NCBI RefSeq assembly: GCF_010093535.1
Contig: NW_022985209.1
Span: 367,399 to 431,398 of the forward strand
Direction: 5' to 3'
Source: Lindgomyces ingoldianus
Lineage: Eukaryota; Ascomycota; Dothideomycetes; Pleosporales; Lindgomycetaceae
Length of the DNA stretch: 64,000 nucleotides
Numbering within the stretch: the stretch's first letter is position 1; every line of letters begins with the position of its first letter. The notes below the pieces were generated by a model, which was not told the origin of the DNA, did no database searches, and saw only the letters and a program-made list of their open reading frames with translations. Positions 57,724 through 64,000 of the stretch are shown piece after piece. A program made the position numbers and the translations under genes.

Positions 57724-58740
57724 ACGTACTCTACAAGCAAGTTACTTATACACTAAAGTTGCTTACTTTTATTAAAACCTTACTAAATTACTTTTTTTAC
57801 ACTAATGCATTCCTAATAACACTACTTAGATATGCTAAAAGAATATTAGATATAGCCTATGCTTTAAGCTTTTAAACAAAACATAAAAGTAATATACTAG
57901 ATAACCTTTCTAAGCTAATTCTATAGCTAACCTAAAAAGGCTAGGTAATAATAAAAAGTAGGTAATTATTAAGCATATACTTAAACTATATGCATAAGAA
58001 TCTTCCTCTTAGCTAGTAGCTATAGTTAATATAGCTAATTTTTTACATGCTAAGCATAATTTAGTTAATGTTAGGATAAACTAGCCTAGTATGTTTATAA
58101 AGTGTTATCTAAAGCGTAATATAAAGTTTAAGTATAACTATAACTATAAAAAAGCTTTTTATAAAACTTTTAAAGTAATTTAAAGCTAGTTATAGTATTT
58201 AAAATAATAATATATACAACTTTAATAAAATAAGCTTTATAATAGGCTAGATATCTACTAACTATACTTATACTTAAAACTTTACTTTATGCTTTAAGTA
58301 ACACTTTATAAATATGCTAAGCTAGTTTATGTTAATACAGCTTAAATTATACTTAGTGTGTAAAGAATTAGCTATATTAGCTATAGCTACTAGCTAAAGA
58401 GAAAATTCTTCTATATATAGCTTAAGTATATGCTTAATAATTACTTACTTTTTATTATTACCTAGCCTTTATAATTTAGCTATAAAATTAGCCTCTAAAA
58501 GTTCTTTAGTGTGTTAGTTCTATATTATTGTTTTTAAAAAACTCTATATATAGCTATAGTATGTTTCTTTAAAAGTGTTATGTTTTATTTAAAAGCTTAA
58601 AGTATTAGCTGTATTTATTGTTTTTTTAGCACATCTAAGTAGTGTTTTTAGAAATGCATTAGTGTAGAAAGAGTAGTTTAGTAGAGTTTTAGTAAAAGTA
58701 ACTAACTTAGGTGTGTAAGCAACTTGCCTATAGAGTATGT
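57724..58740. mobile_element. Fold-back (palindromic) Fot1-like family-2 element
   Basis: 1017 bp flanked by TA (57722-57723, 58741-58742); the first family-2 copy's interior sequence resumes perfectly on both sides (tttttaa-TA, TA-actact). The left arm (to about 58150) reads family 2 forward. From about 58262 to the end the same 5' region reads as reverse complement back to the terminal repeat. Both arms thus carry the 5' half of the transposon; the 3' half is absent. Arms are RIP-mutated and not identical. Confidence 0.85.
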
Positions 58741-59546
58741 TAACTACTTTCTTATACAGTTATATATAGTTTGTGCGCTTGATTTAAGCTACTTATTAAA
58801 AGTCTTTAAAATTACCTTTAAAGCTTTTAGATTATTATAGATGTTTTTTTATCTCTAATAATAAAGTAGTGTATTATATTAGTAGTAGTCTTAATAAGTA
58901 TATAAAAGTCTAATAGAGCTTTATGTTTAGCTTTGAATAGTCTTAGATTATTATAGCAGTCTTTATAAGCTATTACATAGCATTGCTAATTATTAAGGTT
59001 AAGGTTAGAAACTATAAAGTTAAAGCTAGACTAGCTACTGCCTGTATAAAATTTTATAACTGTAGGCCTCTACAGCATAGAGTTAATTTGTAGATTTTAT
59101 AGAAAAAATTTAAGTTAATATATTCTTAAATGCGTTTTATAGTTACGTTAGTTTTAATCTAACGAAACTAAAGCTTTTAATTACTTTTTTTAGTAATTTA
59201 TATAAAGATATTAATTGCTAAAGTTATCTTAGAGTGTGTTAATAAAGTAAAAAGTTACTTATATAAATTAAGTAGGTTTTCTATTATTAATCAGCGCTTA
59301 GTAAACTATGCTTAGAATAGGCAAAAAGGTTGTTGTTTAGTTAATTAAGTTTAGCTAGTAAGTAAGCTGTAATTAATATGTTTAGAATAGACAGAAGGCT
59401 ATTGTCTAGTTAATTAGACTTAGCTAGTAAGCAAGCTGTGATTAGCATGTGTTAATGTTTGCAGGGCCTCTGTTAACCAAGTGCAAAAGCTAACTGTACA
59501 GTAGTAACTATAGTACTAGTTAGAAGCGCAACTCTAGGCTTATAAC

Positions 59547-59750
59547 TCTTGCATAAGCTAAGAAGGGATTATAAAGTAAGTAAGTTAACAAGGCATTCAG
59601 ATCTAAACAGTAAATTGTACTAGTGTATTGTAAGGTCTAAGGAGCTTAAGAGAGCTCTAGGCTGACTATATGCTGTACGGGAAAGGAGCTAGTCCTAATG
59701 AGTGAATAGTGCAGCACATGGATATGGTATCGCGTGAGACACGTGCGACA
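59547..59750 (-). repeat. LTR of copia-type family 2, second copy (204 bp)
   Basis: Close to the 31616 LTR with several transitions. It ends at gtgcgaca, abutting normal host-like sequence. Confidence 0.88.
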
Positions 59751-60314
59751 CATACAGACTATGCATAGGTTGAATTTGCGAACTATTGACGGGCGCCTTA
59801 GCGGCATAGACGCGGATTTGATTTTGGCGATTAGGAAAGCGAGGAGCACAATCGAGCCGCTATTGGAAAGAGTTTGCTCAACCAGTCTCTGCTTATGCCG
59901 AGAAGAAGGGGTGGGAAGTGATGTTTGAGAATACTATTTTTGAAAGCGCGGCAGGCTTTTGCGCCAGTTTCTGCAACTGCGATTTTAAATAATACCAAGC
60001 CCTGTCACTTCGATGTCCTAGCACTGTTCCGCATCCCTACCGCATTCCATGTCCACGCTCTTGTCTGATTGCTCTCTTCACCCCTCCATACAGGAGGACC
60101 TGGAATACGGTAACCGGGGTCGCGAGAGAGTCCAGCGGACATGCTCTCAGATACGACCAGTTCTTTCCAGTTAGATAAACTCACGCAAAGGGTGTGGGTG
60201 TAGTGAAAACCAACCTGAGTTGTTAAGATTCAGATAATCTGTCAGGTGGATCAGTGGAGCAGGAACTCCTACGGGTCTGTTAGAGGACAGAAATGAGAAA
60301 GGCAAATGAGGTAC
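59751..60314. other. Normal-composition DNA downstream of the AA9 relic
   Basis: A 60-codon minus-strand frame (60171-60353) overlaps the AA9 3' end and contains VPAPLIHLTDY, which could be a frame-shifted remnant of an AA9 C-terminal extension. Nothing else is recognised. Confidence 0.45.
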
Positions 60315-61079
60315 CAACCACCACCAGGCCCATTTATCTGTATCTGTGCGCAATTTACGTATAGTTGCAGAGCTTCGGTTGTTTTGTGTGGGAATATATG
60401 TTCAATCCGTAGCAGATATTGCCCTGGCGGTGTTGTCGCAGGTATTGTCCATTCAATCTAACCTCCAGTCAGCAAATACGCTTTTTTGAGGTGAGTGGCG
60501 CAGAAATACGGAGGTATTTCTCATCGGATACCACTGCTGTGTTGCGTTCTCTGGCACACTTTCGTTCCATCCCAGCTCATAGATTTTAAACCATTCTCCC
60601 ATGCCATCATACGAGTAGATGTCATCCGTAGGCACTTTGCTCAAGTAGGCACTAAGCGGCCCTGGATGAAAAATCGGATATGGCTTGTAATGGCTGCGCT
60701 GCGATGGTTTGACGCCTGATTCAAAGCCGACTCGGTCCCTGCCTGCCGTGATGTTGGCGATACCGGTTCTATTGGCGGCCTCGAAAGAGTCCCGACAGGC
60801 AATATCAGAGGCTAAACCTTTGCCGAGATATGCGGGATTTCTCCAAGAAAGGTTTTCTCTGGCTTGGGTCAGCAGTAGTGCCGGGTGTTGATTGGGTGAA
60901 TAGCAGGAGAGTACCGGACGTATTGGAAACGCCCAGTCACGTTTCCATTGATTTTGAGAGCCCAGAAGGTATCTGGTCAGGTTAGTAACATACGACAGCA
61001 GAGAAGGGAGCTCTTTACAGTGCGCTGAAGCCGTTGGAAGGATTGCTGAGGTCCCGGCAAGGAGAAGGAGCAATTTCAT
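60315..61079 (-). pseudogene. AA9 lytic polysaccharide monooxygenase, frameshifted
   Basis: From ATG 61079 a 19-residue signal peptide (MKLLLLLAGTSAILPTASA) leads to His as the mature first residue, the first half of the AA9 copper histidine brace. Further text is AA9-like: ANITAGRDRVGFES, IFHPGPLSAYLSKVPTDD with the second His, SYDGMGEWFKIYELGWNES. The frame ends at 60453. The missing C-terminal part lies in another frame directly after: WTIPATTPPGQYLLRIEHIF and LQLYVNCAQIQINGPGGG, including the axial Tyr. One frameshift near 60455-60460 separates them and no GT-AG intron repairs it. Family members oxidatively cleave cellulose. The sequence is divergent before position 110 of the frame, so the assignment rests mainly on the second half. 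Either a young pseudogene or a sequencing error. Confidence 0.75.
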
Positions 61080-62345
61080 AATCGAGAACGCCATCATTGA
61101 ATTGATGGTGAGGTTGTAGGTAGGCATTCTACGTAGTATATACTATCCCTATCCAGTGGCAGCATTTCCTAGAACAGTAACATCTGCTCTCCGATCAACC
61201 CGTACTTAAACTTCGTATCCATTGTCCTTCATTTTGGCTTTTAATGAGAGGGAGCTTGGCGAAGGAGCCCCCTTAATAAAGGGTGTATGGAAAACACTGT
61301 GTCAACACTGGGTTCTACTGAGAGCTACGTTAGTTGTTAGCGAAAATGGTGGATGTGTAGCGGGTGGATATCCAAATGCGGACATTGTTACGCTCAAGTC
61401 CCTCCATCTCAAGAGCGAAATTAATTGTTCGTTGTACTTAGTTCGTATTCAGATCCTTCATTTAGTAGAAGATTCCAATTTTGGGATCGCATCCGTATTT
61501 TGTAAGCCCTAGGCACATCACATAGCACCTTCGATCCCCAGTCTACAATAAATCGCTTCTCTCACAACTCATGCTTTCTACAAGGGTATATTTACTTTCG
61601 TTCTTGCCATGGCCTCCCGGGATTGTAATCGTAATTATTCCTCGGATTCAGCGTCCGACTCGCTTCTCCCAGCTTTCGAGCTCGGTTTCCGGAACGGGAG
61701 TTTCTTTCTTAGATATGACCAATGATCTTTTGCGGTAGATTTGCCGGGTTCAGCCCGCTCCGGCCTCCTGATGTAGTGGTACCACAGGGTTCCTAATAGT
61801 GTTTAGGTCACGTAAGCGAAAGTTCTACCTACGATTACTCACGTTACTCACTTTTTCGGAGATTTCATGTGACCTATAATCTTTCCGAAACTCTATACCT
61901 GATGACGGAGCTATGGCGGATGAAGAGAGTTTATTCGGCTTCATTAACACCGCTACCTATTCCCCATCGTCATTGCCACAACTCTCAGTTTTGCGTGCGG
62001 TGAATTGAACCTAAAGAAACTATATGAACTCTGGAAGAAGTTATAGGGTAAGTTTTAAGCAAAAATGTCGTTCCATTGCGAAACACATACACGCAATGTC
62101 ACCACAGCACGAGACTTCTTCGACCATCGTTGAAAGCGTTTGTTTCACGATCAAGTAATTTTCGTCCAATGCCCCCCGCCTCTGATCTCTTGACGTCTCA
62201 ACTAACCGTTGAGCCCAGTGATAGAGTGGCTCGCTCATCGACCTCAAGGAGGTTACCACAAAAGAGCGAGCTTGCAAAGGATAAGGCAGCTTCTGCGCGA
62301 AACGAAGGTCTGTTGCCCCTATAGGGCGACTTTTATAAGAAAGAG
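61080..62345. other. Normal-composition island, no supported gene
   Basis: Includes the AA9 upstream region. Open frames at 61222-61512, 62041-62376 and 62076-62324 and a 38-codon one near 61609 (MASRDCNRNYSSDSASDS) lack recognised domains, and some overlap on opposite strands. I annotate none. Confidence 0.45.
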
Positions 62346-62868
62346 TAACGTGTTTCATAAGTGAGCGGACTAGCAAACCTCACTAAAACGCCCTCGCAGC
62401 AACCACGCAGAATTTTTTAATAACAGACCATACCAACAACCTATAGAGAAAGAGGTGTATACCTTACTATCTTTAGTATTATGGTAAAGCAGAAATGAAG
62501 GGGAAACATGCTATTAGAGTATTTAATAACCTTTAAAAAACACATATATATATAACTAATATACTCTACTTTTAAGTAACTTACACTATTAAGTAACCTA
62601 AAATCTTTTAGTATAACTAACTTTAATAAACATTATATTAATAACGATGAAATAAAAATATTATATATATTATCTACTGCTAGGTCTTTAGGCAAGTGTA
62701 GTTTTAAGAACTTTATAAATTACTTAAAAAGCTAAAAGTATTTAACCTATTTTAATAGTATAATAAAGGTTAATTAGTAGATGCATTGTGAATTAAAGTA
62801 TAAGATGCTAAAATTTTATTAAAGTAGACTATTTGCTTATAAAGACTACTTGTCTGTAAAATTTATTA
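62346..62868. mobile_element. Small non-autonomous DNA element (family 3)
   Basis: It begins acgtgtttcataagtgagcg after TA (62344-62345 region) and ends in an AT-shifted inverted version near 62866. Its 3' half matches 39255-39741. Left 100 bp are normal in composition, the rest AT-shifted. Probably Tc1/mariner-like, about 520 bp. Confidence 0.5.
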
Positions 62869-62870
62869 TA

Positions 62871-63894
62871 ACGTACCTAACAGGTTGGCCGGCCACACGG
62901 GTTGGCCGGCCACTTTTGCCAAGCCCCCACTAAAACCACCCTATTCTAGCGCAAAACTGCCTACTTTAGCCCTATATAAAGCAATACAACACAAGATATT
63001 ATTTAAAGTCTACTTCTACTACTTTCTTACACATACGCAAGTTATGCCTAGTCTAATTACACTGCCTGCATTACCTTTAACTTAGCTTACCTCCTTTAGC
63101 GCGCACTTGCGTCTTTAGCTTCTTTCTATTACTACGCGCTCTAAACTCCTTTAGAGTAGTTAGACAAGCCCTATTCTTAACTATTAAAGTCTTTCCTGCC
63201 TAAATCTGCTTCCTTTTATGCAATCTACGTTACATAGTAGCCTTATTTGCTGCTTAAAGCTTTATAATCTTCTTTTACACTAACACTAGCTTATGCGCAA
63301 TAATTAATGCCCTCTTTAAAACTTTCTTAAAGGCCTTTACTATAGACATTAGTAAGCTATTTATATGCTTTTAAATTCTTACCTTTATAAGCATTAATTG
63401 CAACCTAAATTTAAAAGTATTACTTAGAGTTTATAACTGCTAAGGCTTATTGTTAATAGGTAGTAGTAGTAATAAAGTATGTAACTAGATATTAAGGGCT
63501 ATTTTAACCTATTCTAGGTTAAATAAGACTAAACTAGCGCCTTAAAACCCTCCTTAAATATTACTAGAAGTAATTACCGCATTATAGGCGCGTATAAAGC
63601 ATAGTAGGAACTTAAGTTTTATAATATAGGTAATTTAGTTACATATAAGATCTTTAGCTTAGCGCTTATACACCTTTTTTAAAGGGGCAAAACAACCTAC
63701 ATTAAGAGGCTATAAAAGGTGTAATAAGTGTAAAGGCATATAGATAGTAATAATCTTATTCTTCTTATAGTACTGCTAAAAATTAAGTAAGTTATAGCTT
63801 TTATAGCTGTTAATAATAAAAAGCTAATAAGCGCTTATAACTTTTTTTTTATATGCTTATTAAAGTGCTTTAACTACTATAGCCTAAGCTTATT
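62871..63894 (-). mobile_element. Fot1/pogo-type element, long form, copy F (truncated)
   Basis: It starts at the TA at 62869-62870 with a complete GGCCGGCC terminal repeat and reads from the transposase 3' end. It keeps the segment deleted in A, C, D and E (continuing cttcttttacactaacacta), so it belongs to the long form like copy B. It is colinear with copy B until 63894, where another element begins. Confidence 0.88.
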
Positions 63895-64000
63895 TGTGAA
63901 GCTATGTGGAGCACTAAAGACATAAGGAACTGGATTGTATTGTCTATCTAGAGGAGTCCTTTGTAGGAGTCTATATACATGCGAAATGAGTGGGTGAGTC
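63895..64000 (+). mobile_element. Probable LTR start, cut by the window edge
   Basis: Compared with copy B, the Fot1 sequence breaks exactly after agcttatt and a normal-composition sequence beginning TGTGAAGCTATGTGGAGC starts. A TG start and a TATA-like tctatatacat fit an LTR. The candidate TSD is the last five bases, ttatt; the far end lies outside the window. Confidence 0.6.

Larger units (their letters stand above)
57269..59750 (-). mobile_element. Copia-type family 2, second copy, 3' part missing
   Basis: Interior 57269-57721 and 58743-59546 matches 33290-34687 of the first copy but is more strongly AT-shifted. It ends with an LTR at 59547-59750 (minus-strand start TGTCGCACGTG). The primer-site region and two or three leader repeats are present near 59310-59546. 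The half that should lie left of 57269 is absent; copia family 1 LTR sequence abuts it. Confidence 0.8.

Overview
The window is nuclear DNA of a filamentous ascomycete (Pezizomycotina). The evidence is short GT-AG introns of about 50-80 bp with CTAAC-type branch points, secreted plant-cell-wall enzymes, relics of fungal NLR-type repeat proteins (TPR and WD40), and long TA-rich stretches with the imprint of repeat-induced point mutation (RIP). In those stretches, recognisable transposon frames are broken almost only by CAA/CAG-to-TAA/TAG and TGG-to-TAG changes. The sequence alternates between AT-rich, RIP-degraded transposon blocks and small islands of normal composition that carry the genes.

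Layout. 1-3.3 kb: degraded repeats, including a chromovirus solo LTR and a Fot1-like element. 3.3-7.3 kb: gene island with a three-exon 7-TM membrane protein (5023-6373) and a broken TPR-repeat gene on the minus strand. 7.3-19.0 kb: a hAT transposon inserted in the TPR gene; it contains an 8.7-kb Ty3/gypsy chromovirus, which contains a Fot1-type deletion derivative, which contains a copia solo LTR. Each junction has an exact target-site duplication (TSD). 19.0-19.9 kb: the other half of the TPR relic. 19.9-22.9 kb: a second complete hAT. 22.9-27.6 kb: island with a secreted type-B carboxylesterase (24318-25958) and a copia solo LTR. 27.6-30.0 kb: a pogo-type element carrying a foreign solo LTR. 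30.2-35.5 kb: a WD40 relic and an unknown gene split by a copia-type element. 35.5-40.1 kb: degraded elements and three solo LTRs. 40.4-42.0 kb: a four-exon secreted GH26 beta-mannanase with an N-terminal CBM35. 42.8-51.4 kb: nested Fot1-type elements, a deleted chromovirus and tandem repeats. 51.4-57.3 kb: a copia element with a 550-N gap in its 3' LTR. 57.3-59.75 kb: a second copia-type copy interrupted by a fold-back element. 59.75-62.3 kb: island with a frameshifted AA9 lytic polysaccharide monooxygenase. 62.9-64.0 kb: a Fot1-type element interrupted by a probable LTR and cut by the window edge.

Three genes look intact: the membrane protein, the esterase and the mannanase. The esterase, mannanase and AA9 relic are secreted and suggest plant-biomass degradation, but they are not clustered and no operon-like or biosynthetic arrangement is seen. 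The strongest signals are architectural. They include a multi-layer insertion nest resolved by TSDs, a non-autonomous Fot1 subfamily (four copies sharing one internal deletion), a palindromic fold-back derivative found twice, a copia LTR with a variable 10-bp tandem repeat, and repeat ends that keep normal composition beside RIP-ruined interiors. I found no convincing new multi-gene system.
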